Part shown: in pieces, positions 1 through 5,564 of the stretch
How the letters are laid out: every line of letters starts with the position of its first letter
Numbering within the stretch: the stretch's first letter is position 1
The notes under the pieces: generated by a model
Databases searched by the model: none
Seen by the model: the letters and a program-made list of their open reading frames with translations, nothing else
Told to the model about the DNA's origin: nothing
Position numbers and translations under genes: made by a program
DNA from: an uncultured Oscillospiraceae bacterium
GTDB lineage: Bacteria; Bacillota; Clostridia; Oscillospirales; Ruminococcaceae
Assembly (NCBI GenBank): GCA_900552845.1
Contig: USBC01000121.1
Coordinates: 1 to 5,606 of the forward strand
Reading direction: 5' to 3'
Length of the DNA: 5,606 nucleotides

Positions 1-6
1 GCATAA

Positions 7-1311
7 AACTTCTACGATTTTAGCCAGCAGTTCTGCAGCTACATAAACAGTGCCCTGTACAATGCCATGGGGAACTATAATCGCGGTGCGAAGTATGGGC
101 TGTACTATGTGACCCGTACCACACAGTACACCTCGGTGCTGGCGGAATGCGGCTTTATGAGCAACGAGAGCGAGTATGTGCAGCTTTTGCAGAATTATGC
201 GCAAATTGCGAGCTCCCTTGCCAACGGCATCGGAAATTACATCAACAGCATTTACAGCGGATATACAGCCACCGGCACCGAGACGGTGGGCAAGGTGTCT
301 CAGATCCCCGTAAAGAGTGTGACATTGGATAAATCCGCACTGGAGTTGACGGCAGGTGCTGCTGCACAGTTGACCGCAAAACTGAACCCGGAGGACGCAA
401 CCGATCAGACCGTGACATGGTCCAGCAGCAACGGCGGCGTTGTAACGGTAGATGAAAACGGCTCGCTGAAAGCGCTGGCGGCAGGAACAGCAACCATTAC
501 AGTAAAAACGACCGATGGCGGCTATACTGCAAGCTGTGCCGTGACGGTAAAGCCTGCGGCAGTGACAGATGTTCTGCTGGATAAGGCTGCAGTGACACTG
601 AAAGTGGGCGAGTCGCTGGTACTGAATGCCACCGTACTGCCCGAAAATGTGACGGATAAGACGATTCAGTGGAACAGCAGCGCCCCAAATGTGGTAAAGG
701 TAGAAAACGGAAAACTGACCGCCCTTGCAGAGGGGAATGCTACCATTTCTGCGAAATGCGGGGAAAAGAGCGCATTCTGTGCTGTAACGGTGCAAAAGAG
801 CGACATTGCTGCCGAAAGTGTTACATTGGATAAGACAACACTGGAGCTGACAATTAACGGCAGTGCAAAGCTGACTGCAACAGTACTGCCGGAGGAAACG
901 GCTGTGAAAACAGTGCAGTGGAGCAGCAGCGAGGAGACCGTTGCCAAGGTAGCGGCAGACGGAACAGTAACCGGACTAAAAGAGGGAACTGCAATCATTA
1001 CGGCAAAGTGCGGTGAAAAGAGCGCCGAATGTACCGTGACGGTTAAATCGAGCCTTATTGTATTGATGCCAACCTCTATTCAGTTGGATCAGACTTCACT
1101 GAATTTAACACCGGGCAGTGCGGTAAAACTTACAGCAACAGTTTTGCCGGATAGTGTGCCGGATAAATCCGTAACATGGAGCAGCGATGCTCCAACCATT
1201 GCAGAAGTTTTGTCAGACGGAACGGTAACGGCAAAATCTGCCGGAATTGCGACCATCACAGCTAAAACGACAAATGGGCTGACGATTACCTGTGCGGTAA
1301 CGGTAGCCTGA
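7..1311 (+). CDS. N-acetylmuramoyl-L-alanine amidase (Amidase_3), C-terminal part, with four BIG2 Ig-like domains; 5' partial
   Basis: Amidases of this family cut the bond between N-acetylmuramic acid and the L-Ala of the stem peptide, outside the cell. Only the end of the catalytic domain is present. With Met at 67 as residue 1, the segment LAECGFMSN (residues 25-33) matches the family's final conserved block; its Glu (E27) corresponds to the catalytic glutamate. The zinc ligands and signal peptide lie upstream of the window. Four BIG2 domains follow at about residues 81-161, 166-242, 249-326 and 335-413, each ending in a variant of CAVTV; such domains usually mediate surface or wall attachment. 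The protein stops one residue after the last repeat, with no LPXTG or SLH anchor. The first ATG is at 67, but amidase-like sequence (NFYDFSQQF) is readable from position 7, so 67 is probably not the true start. An in-frame TAA occupies 4-6. A terminator follows at 1319. Family assignment is firm; the N-terminal boundary is not. Confidence 0.88.
   Translation, partial: NFYDFSQQFCSYINSALYNAMGNYNRGAKYGLYYVTRTTQYTSVLAECGFMSNESEYVQLLQNYAQIASSLANGIGNYINSIYSGYTATGTETVGKVSQIPVKSVTLDKSALELTAGAAAQLTAKLNPEDATDQTVTWSSSNGGVVTVDENGSLKALAAGTATITVKTTDGGYTASCAVTVKPAAVTDVLLDKAAVTLKVGESLVLNATVLPENVTDKTIQWNSSAPNVVKVENGKLTALAEGNATISAKCGEKSAFCAVTVQKSDIAAESVTLDKTTLELTINGSAKLTATVLPEETAVKTVQWSSSEETVAKVAADGTVTGLKEGTAIITAKCGEKSAECTVTVKSSLIVLMPTSIQLDQTSLNLTPGSAVKLTATVLPDSVPDKSVTWSSDAPTIAEVLSDGTVTAKSAGIATITAKTTNGLTITCAVTVA
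307..1305 (+). repeat. Four tandem BIG2 (bacterial Ig-like) domain-coding units
   Basis: The units lie at about 307-549, 562-792, 811-1044 and 1069-1305. Each encodes the pattern S-[VI]-x-L-D-[KQ] ... L-T-A-x-[VL]-x-P ... [VI]-x-W-x-S ... G-x-[LV]-x-A/G ... A-x-I-[ST]-x-K ... C-x-V-T-V. Units 2 and 3 share the stretch AKCGEKSA and a C-x6-C pair (C231/C238 and C315/C322). Units 1 and 4 instead carry KTT[DN]G at that place and a single Cys. The DNA copies have diverged at synonymous sites, so these are old protein-level repeats, not a fresh tandem duplication. Confidence 0.85.
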
Positions 1312-1318
1312 AAAGCCC

Positions 1319-1358
1319 AAAAAGGTGGAAGACCGGAAAACCGGTTTTCCACCTTTTT
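1319..1358 (+). terminator. Intrinsic terminator of the amidase gene, probably bidirectional
   Basis: The arms at 1319-1336 and 1341-1358 pair over 18 positions, with one G-U wobble, around an AAAA loop (1337-1340). The inner CCGG/CCGG and the GGTGG/CCACC blocks give the strength. The outer five A-T pairs supply a U tract on either strand. It starts seven bases after the amidase TGA stop. Read on the - strand, it is also a second terminator behind the transporter gene. Confidence 0.92.
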
Positions 1359-1363
1359 AAAAG

Positions 1364-1390
1364 AGGACTCCTGCCGAGAGCAGGAGTCCT
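1364..1390 (-). terminator. Intrinsic terminator of the TauE/SafE transporter gene
   Basis: A perfect 11-bp stem (arms 1364-1374 and 1380-1390) closes a five-base loop. On the - strand it is followed by CTTTT (1363-1359). It begins eight bases past the transporter's TAA stop at 1399-1401. On the + strand it has no good U tract, so it belongs to the - strand gene. Confidence 0.9.
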
Positions 1391-1398
1391 TATCTGCG

Positions 1399-2166
1399 TT
1401 AAGAGGAATGATTGACCGCAAGGATAGCGACACCGAGAATAACCAAGATGGATCCGGTAACACGGTTTAAAACAAGGGGGGAGGCTTTATTGGCAAGAGA
1501 TGCCGCCACTTGGGCAAAAATGAGTGTGCTGATGATACAGATGATAAGAGCTTCCATATCCGGTAAGCCGCCAATGACAAAATGGCTGACAGAGCCGGTA
1601 AAAGCGGTCGCACTCATAATGAAAACGCTGGTGCCAACAGCGGTTTTTAATTCATAGCCCAGCACCGATGTGAGCACAAGAAGCATCATCATTCCGCCGC
1701 CAGCCCCTACAAAGCCGCAAATAAAGCCGACAACAGCGCCGCAGGCGACGGAGCGCAAAGCCTTTTGATGGGCGGTCGCTGACTGAAAGCGCTGCTTGGG
1801 TTCCACCACCGGTTTGACAATGAATTTGATTCCGAGGAACAGCGTCATAAGTGTGGAGAAGCTGCCCATGGTGGTTTTGGGCACTGTGCTGGCAATATAG
1901 CTCCCCACTAAGGTGAAGCACAGAACGCTTACCATCATGATGACGCCGTTTTTAATATCAAGGTTTTTATTTTTGCCGTAGGTATAGGCAGAAGCGGCAC
2001 TTGCCAATACATCACTGGCAAGAGCAATTCCAACAGCAAGGTACGGATCCATATGCAGAAAGGTGATCAGCATGGGACTGATGACAGCGGCAGCACTCAT
2101 GCCAGCAAAGCCGGTGCCGAGTCCGGCGCCCAATCCCGCAAGTATACAGATAAGAATTTTGAACAT
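1399..2166 (-). CDS. TauE/SafE-family membrane transporter (sulfite exporter-like)
   Basis: This 255-residue, strongly hydrophobic protein is full length for the TauE/SafE family (DUF81), membrane proteins linked to export or uptake of sulfite, sulfonates and other organic anions. The family's internal duplication is visible: a glycine-rich motif in the first helix (GLGAGLGTGFAGMSAA, residues 11-26) recurs in the second half (residues 143-158, GAVVGFICGFVGAGGG), followed by GYELKTAVGTS at 170-180. About eight membrane helices can be picked out, with a polar linker at about residues 121-138. The start is supported by GGAGG on the - strand (2175-2171), four bases before the ATG, and by the promoter at 2196-2223. 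It appears monocistronic, with its own terminator. No sulfur-metabolism gene is nearby, so the substrate cannot be inferred. Family call is firm; sulfite specificity is unproven. Confidence 0.92.
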   Translation of the reverse strand: MFKILICILAGLGAGLGTGFAGMSAAAVISPMLITFLHMDPYLAVGIALASDVLASAASAYTYGKNKNLDIKNGVIMMVSVLCFTLVGSYIASTVPKTTMGSFSTLMTLFLGIKFIVKPVVEPKQRFQSATAHQKALRSVACGAVVGFICGFVGAGGGMMMLLVLTSVLGYELKTAVGTSVFIMSATAFTGSVSHFVIGGLPDMEALIICIISTLIFAQVAASLANKASPLVLNRVTGSILVILGVAILAVNHSS

Positions 2167-2195
2167 AGGCCCTCCATAAAAACCATAATGAGGAT

Positions 2196-2223
2196 ATTAT
2201 AATAAACAAGGGGGAAAAGTCAA
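2196..2223 (-). promoter_or_regulatory. Sigma-A-type promoter for the TauE/SafE gene
   Basis: On the - strand, TTGACT (2223-2218) and TATAAT (2201-2196) are separated by 16 bases. The -10 matches consensus perfectly and the -35 in five of six bases. Transcription would start near 2189, giving a leader of roughly 20-25 bases before the ATG, just long enough for the GGAGG site. It lies in the 121-base divergent gap (2167-2287). I saw no equally good promoter facing the M23 gene there. Confidence 0.8.
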
Positions 2224-2287
2224 TAAATATTTCGGCATGAATGGGCGCAGGGAGGAATAGACTGGAAAAAGGACAGGAGGTGGGACG

Positions 2288-3118
2288 ATGCGCTATGATC
2301 GAAGAAACCGATTTTCCCGGAAATATGCCGCGACAGGAAATAAACGATGGCAGAGGGGTCAGGGCAAGGAGCCGAGACGGAGCTCTAAACAGGAAGGACA
2401 GGGATTGATGCTGCTGATGGCACAAACGGTGCTGTGCGCGACGGTGCTTGCGGCAATATTCACAATGCAGTACATAAAGCCGACGGAGTATCAGATACTG
2501 GGCAAATACTACGACAGCGTAACATCGGCGGAAAGCGAAACGCAGGACGAGCGGCTGCGCATTTTGGCAATGCCCATTACGGCAGAGCGGTTGCGTCAGT
2601 GGTGGGAGGACTGGAAGCCTCCTGAGCTGGCTGAGGTCTTTGCATGGGCTGAAAGTGAGTTTGCTATGGGTGGTGAGGAACCGGTTTTTCCACGAAATGC
2701 CTCCTACCGCAGGGTGCTGGTCAGTGTTCCGGCAATGTCACCCATGACAGAGGACGCAGTGATTACATCAGATTATGGAGAGCGAACGCATCCTATCAGC
2801 GGGGCATGGGATTTCCATAGCGGAATCGACCTTGCGGCAGCGGCAGGAACCTGCATATACCCCATATATGCAGGTGAAGTCACAGCAACAGGGTGGTCAC
2901 AAAGCTACGGGAACTATATCAAGCTGAGGCACAGCAGCAATTTGGAGACAATATACTGCCACTGCGAGACCATTCTGTGCGTGGAAGGGGAAAAGGTAAC
3001 GGTGAATGATGTGATAGCACAAGTGGGGAGCACCGGCGTTTCTACAGGCCCGCATCTGCACCTGAGCGTGTTGGCGGACGGATACTATGTAGATCCTATG
3101 AATTTGTACAGCCCATGA
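2288..3118 (+). CDS. Membrane-anchored M23 (LytM) peptidase, SpoIVFA-like
   Basis: The protein has 276 residues. Residues 1-39 are rich in Arg and Lys, 40-60 form one membrane helix, about 61-155 is a linker with a Trp-rich WWEDW, and about 156-276 is the M23/LytM domain. This predicts a cytoplasmic N-terminus and an external enzyme domain. Zinc ligands H177 and D181 (HSGID) and H258 are present; H256 (HLH) and H225 (IYCHC) match the other conserved active-site histidines, so endopeptidase activity looks possible. AGGAGGTG at 2275-2282 sits five bases before the ATG and fixes the start. The last four bases overlap the M50 gene as ATGA, implying translational coupling. One membrane helix plus LytM, directly before an M50 protease, is the SpoIVFA-SpoIVFB arrangement, in which SpoIVFA holds and inhibits the protease until signalled. 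A SpoIIQ-like or general wall hydrolase is the alternative. M23 family is certain; the sporulation role is inferred from context. Confidence 0.9.
   Translation: MRYDRRNRFSRKYAATGNKRWQRGQGKEPRRSSKQEGQGLMLLMAQTVLCATVLAAIFTMQYIKPTEYQILGKYYDSVTSAESETQDERLRILAMPITAERLRQWWEDWKPPELAEVFAWAESEFAMGGEEPVFPRNASYRRVLVSVPAMSPMTEDAVITSDYGERTHPISGAWDFHSGIDLAAAAGTCIYPIYAGEVTATGWSQSYGNYIKLRHSSNLETIYCHCETILCVEGEKVTVNDVIAQVGSTGVSTGPHLHLSVLADGYYVDPMNLYSP
2849..2875. repeat. Perfect 11-bp inverted repeat with 5-base loop inside the M23 coding region
   Basis: The left arm ACCTGCATATA (2849-2859) and right arm TATATGCAGGT (2865-2875) are exact reverse complements around CCCCA. They encode part of the LytM domain (about residues 188-196). 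There is no U tract on either strand, so it is not a typical terminator. No function is assigned. Confidence 0.75.
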
Positions 3119-3639
3119 ATTTTATATTCGGTAAGACAAAAATTACGGTTAGCTTTTTGCTGGCAGCGGGGCTTTGTGCGGCAGCACTGCTTCCCGGTCG
3201 GCTGCTGCCGCTTTTATTTATGGCAGTTGCAGTGCATGAGGGTGGGCATTTTATTTGGCTTATACTGCAGAAAAAGAAGGTGGAGCACATAATGCTATCC
3301 CTGACCGGAGTGCGGGTGCGGCTGCAAAACGGCACAAAGATGAGTGAGAGCGGAGAACTGCTTTTGAACCTGTGTGGTCCGGCTGCCAATCTTCTGCTGG
3401 GAGGAACAGTGCTGGTATGCAGCAGGTCGGTTCAGTCAATGAGAATAGCAGCGGTGAATTTTGCCATAGCAGCAGCAACACTTCTGCCGCTGGGAGGAAG
3501 CGATGGGGCGATGATTACAGACATTCTGCTGGAGCGATGCTTGGTACGTCTACCGGAGCGGGAGAGAAAATGGCTGCGGCGGGGGATCGGGGCAGTGCTG
3601 GTAATGAGCTTTTTGGCAGTGGGCAGGGCTTTTAGTTGA
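3115..3639 (+). CDS. M50-family intramembrane zinc protease, SpoIVFB-like
   Basis: Site-2 proteases of family M50 cut substrates within the membrane. This 174-residue protein carries HEGGH at residues 41-45 inside a helix, the GPAAN motif at 88-92, and LLPLGGSDG at 123-131, in which D130 should be the third zinc ligand. About five hydrophobic helices are visible (roughly 10-26, 29-50, 80-102, 109-126, 157-173). The start overlaps the M23 stop by four bases with no Shine-Dalgarno site of its own, which points to coupled translation and a joint complex. By analogy with Bacillus SpoIVFB it would process pro-sigma-K in the mother cell. Oddities: it is much shorter than Bacillus SpoIVFB (about 288 residues), has no C-terminal CBS domain, and its third motif is altered (S before D130 where L is usual, and T122 where the usual N-x-x-P has Asn). 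Family is firm; the substrate is inferred. Confidence 0.88.
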   Translation: MNFIFGKTKITVSFLLAAGLCAAALLPGRLLPLLFMAVAVHEGGHFIWLILQKKKVEHIMLSLTGVRVRLQNGTKMSESGELLLNLCGPAANLLLGGTVLVCSRSVQSMRIAAVNFAIAAATLLPLGGSDGAMITDILLERCLVRLPERERKWLRRGIGAVLVMSFLAVGRAFS

Positions 3640-3664
3640 AGATATGTGCTGAATGTGGTATGAT
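3636..3664 (+). promoter_or_regulatory. Sigma-A promoter with extended -10, driving the radical SAM gene
   Basis: TTGAAG (3636-3641), a 17-base spacer and TATGAT (3659-3664) preceded by TGG form a strong housekeeping promoter. The -35 overlaps the stop codon of the M50 gene. The expected transcription start is near 3671, leaving a leader of about 25 bases with GGAGG at 3686-3690. It would let the radical SAM gene be expressed independently of the peptidase pair. Confidence 0.75.
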
Positions 3665-3695
3665 AAAGTACATCACACGATAATCGGAGGCTGAA

Positions 3696-5564
3696 ATGAT
3701 CCCATTTGAGATAGAAAGACTGCTGTCCAAGGTTCAAAAGCCGGCACGTTACTGCGGCGGCGAGATCAATACCATTGTTAAGGACAAGACGAAAGTAACC
3801 ACACGCGTGGCTTTCTGCTTCCCGGATCTTTATGAGGTTGGTATGAGCCACCTTGGCATGAAGCTGTTTTACTCTGCCTTTAATAAGCGGGAGGAGATTT
3901 GGTGCGAGAGGGTATTTGCTCCTGCGGAGGATATGCGTAGCCTGCTATTGGAAAACGGCATGAAGCTGTATGGGCTGGAGAGCTTTGATCCACTGGACGA
4001 ATTCGATGTCATTATGTTTACCCTGCAGTACGAGCTGTGTTATACGGGCGTACTGGATATGCTGTATCTCTCCGGCATTCCGCTGCGGCAGAAAGACCGC
4101 AAGGGGCTGGAGCATCTAGTAATGGGCGGCGGTCCCTGCGCCTGCAATCCGGAGCCGATAGCAGACTTCTTTGACCTGTTCTTTTTGGGCGAGGGCGAGG
4201 AGGTCGACCTGGAGGTGCTGGATCTTTATGGCATTGCCAAAAAAGAGGGCTGGAGCAGGAAGGAATTTCTGCAAAGGGCTGCGCAGATCGAGGGCGTTTA
4301 TGTGCCGTCTCTCTATGATGTTTCTTACCATGAGGACGGAACGGTTGCAGCGATTACCCCGAAAAACGGTGCGCCTGCGACCATCAAAAAACGCATTATG
4401 CCGGATTTTGATAAGGCGGATTTCCCCGAAAGCTTTGTGGTGCCGTTTATTGATGTGGTGCATGACCGTGCCGTGACCGAGGTGCTGCGCGGCTGTATCC
4501 GCGGGTGCCGATTCTGCCAGGCGGGTTATATTTATCGTCCTTATCGGGAGCGCAGTGTTGATGTGATCGACCGGCAGGCGTATGATCTTTGTCACGACTG
4601 CGGCTATGACGAGGTATCGTTGTCCTCTCTTTCCACCAGTGATCACAGCCATCTTGCTGACCTGATGGAAAAGATGCTGGTATGGGCGGAACCGGAGCAT
4701 GTCGATCTATCATTGCCATCGCTGCGTATTGACAGTATGAACCCGCGTCTGTTGGAGTTGGTGCAGCGGGTACGCAAAAGCGGATTGACCTTTGCACCGG
4801 AGGCAGGCAGCCAGCGCTTGCGCGACGCGATCAATAAGAACATTACCGAGCAGGAAGTATTGGATACCTGCCGAATGAGCTTTGAAAGTGGTTATACAGC
4901 GGTAAAGCTCTACTTTATGATGGGGCTGCCTACCGAGACGGAGGACGATGTAAAAGCTATTATTGAATTGGCACAAAAGGTTGTCGATCTGTTTTATCAT
5001 CTGCCAAGCAAACCAAAGGGAAAGGGAGTAACAGTCAATATCAGCGTAGCGTGCTTTGTGCCGAAGCCTTTTACACCATTCCAGTTTGAACCGCAGGATA
5101 CGCCGGAGCAGTTTGTAGAAAAGCAAAAGCTGCTGCTGGAGACGGTTTCCAGCAGAAAAATTTCCATTAGCTATCACGACAGCGGGACAAGCCGTATAGA
5201 GGCAATATTGGCGCGTGGCGACCGGCGTCTTGCCGATGTGGTGGAAGCCGTGTGGCAGGCAGGCGGCAGGCTGGAGGGCTGGGAGGATCACTTCCTGCCG
5301 GCACGCTGGTATGAGGCATTGGAAAAGGCGGCACTTTCCCCTGACTTTTATGCAACCAGAAAGCGAGAATATGATGAGCTGATGCCATGGGATCATCTCG
5401 ATTATTTTGTATCAAAGGACTTTTTGATCCGAGAGAATCGACTGACCCACGAGAGCAAAACCACACCCAACTGCCGAGAACGCTGCTCAGGCTGTGGGGT
5501 AAGCCGTGAACTGAATGAGAAAGGGGTGACCTGCAGTGGAAACTGTCCGTGTGTTCTTCCCTAA
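3696..5564 (+). CDS. TIGR03960-type radical SAM protein with N-terminal B12-binding-like domain
   Basis: This is a 622-residue member of a conserved radical SAM family whose reaction, as far as I know, is not established. Residues about 35-135 resemble a B12-binding Rossmann domain but lack the DxHxxG cobalt-ligand motif (the equivalent region reads DLYEVGMSHLG, 44-54). Family marks follow: GGGPCACNPEP (144-154) and FLGEGEE (163-169). The radical SAM domain spans about 255-500; C267, C271 and C274 (CX3CX2C) bind the [4Fe-4S] cluster that cleaves S-adenosylmethionine. Other signatures are SLSSLSTSD (308-316), PEAGSQRLRDAINKNIT (368-384), YFMMGLPTETEDDV (406-419) and PKPFTPFQF (456-464). The C-terminus has six cysteines (C593, C597, C600, C613, C617, C619), the first three again spaced CX3CX2C, suggesting a second metal site. 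GGAGG at 3686-3690 is five bases before the ATG. The 3' end overlaps the DUF2344 gene by 29 bases, the usual pairing for this family. Confidence 0.93.
   Translation: MIPFEIERLLSKVQKPARYCGGEINTIVKDKTKVTTRVAFCFPDLYEVGMSHLGMKLFYSAFNKREEIWCERVFAPAEDMRSLLLENGMKLYGLESFDPLDEFDVIMFTLQYELCYTGVLDMLYLSGIPLRQKDRKGLEHLVMGGGPCACNPEPIADFFDLFFLGEGEEVDLEVLDLYGIAKKEGWSRKEFLQRAAQIEGVYVPSLYDVSYHEDGTVAAITPKNGAPATIKKRIMPDFDKADFPESFVVPFIDVVHDRAVTEVLRGCIRGCRFCQAGYIYRPYRERSVDVIDRQAYDLCHDCGYDEVSLSSLSTSDHSHLADLMEKMLVWAEPEHVDLSLPSLRIDSMNPRLLELVQRVRKSGLTFAPEAGSQRLRDAINKNITEQEVLDTCRMSFESGYTAVKLYFMMGLPTETEDDVKAIIELAQKVVDLFYHLPSKPKGKGVTVNISVACFVPKPFTPFQFEPQDTPEQFVEKQKLLLETVSSRKISISYHDSGTSRIEAILARGDRRLADVVEAVWQAGGRLEGWEDHFLPARWYEALEKAALSPDFYATRKREYDELMPWDHLDYFVSKDFLIRENRLTHESKTTPNCRERCSGCGVSRELNEKGVTCSGNCPCVLP
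5521..5528 (+). promoter_or_regulatory. Ribosome binding site for the DUF2344 gene, inside the radical SAM coding region
   Basis: AAGGGGTG resembles the Shine-Dalgarno consensus AAGGAGGTG and stands seven bases before the GTG codon at 5536. It selects that GTG over the later GTG at 5551. An in-frame TGA at 5527-5529 rules out any start farther upstream. Confidence 0.6.

Noticed and set aside
666..998. Antisense open frame rich in Val, Ser and Thr opposite the BIG2 repeats
   Set aside because: The hydrophobic look comes from the reverse complement of repetitive Thr/Val/Ala codons; there is no start signal or homology.
2163..2190. Possible sigma-E-like promoter (ATA, 16 bases, CATA) facing the M23 gene
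   Set aside because: Only the CATA core fits; the remaining -10 bases miss consensus, and such short degenerate matches are common in this AT-rich gap.
2012..2425. Minus-strand open frame of 137 codons across the divergent gap
   Set aside because: It overlaps the transporter's start in another frame, covers its promoter, and runs opposite the M23 gene start. No ribosome site or domain supports it.
2677..2694. Sequence resembling part of the amidase terminator (AACCGGTTTTTCCAC)
   Set aside because: It is in-frame coding sequence of the M23 gene, has no matching opposite arm, and no other sign of a dispersed repeat is present.
3432..3851. Antisense open frame of 139 codons across the M50/radical SAM junction
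   Set aside because: It runs opposite two real genes and through a strong + strand promoter and ribosome site, with no recognisable protein content.
4590..4603. C299-x2-C302 pair in the radical SAM domain as a possible extra metal site
   Set aside because: Two cysteines alone are too little, and the segment aligns with a family block where they are not a known signature.
4710..5396. Long antisense open frame (228 codons) opposite the radical SAM gene, along with others at 4116-4700, 4447-4797 and 5167-5592
   Set aside because: They lie wholly or almost wholly opposite a gene with clear family motifs, have no ribosome site or recognisable domain, and their composition is what antisense of a biased coding sequence gives.
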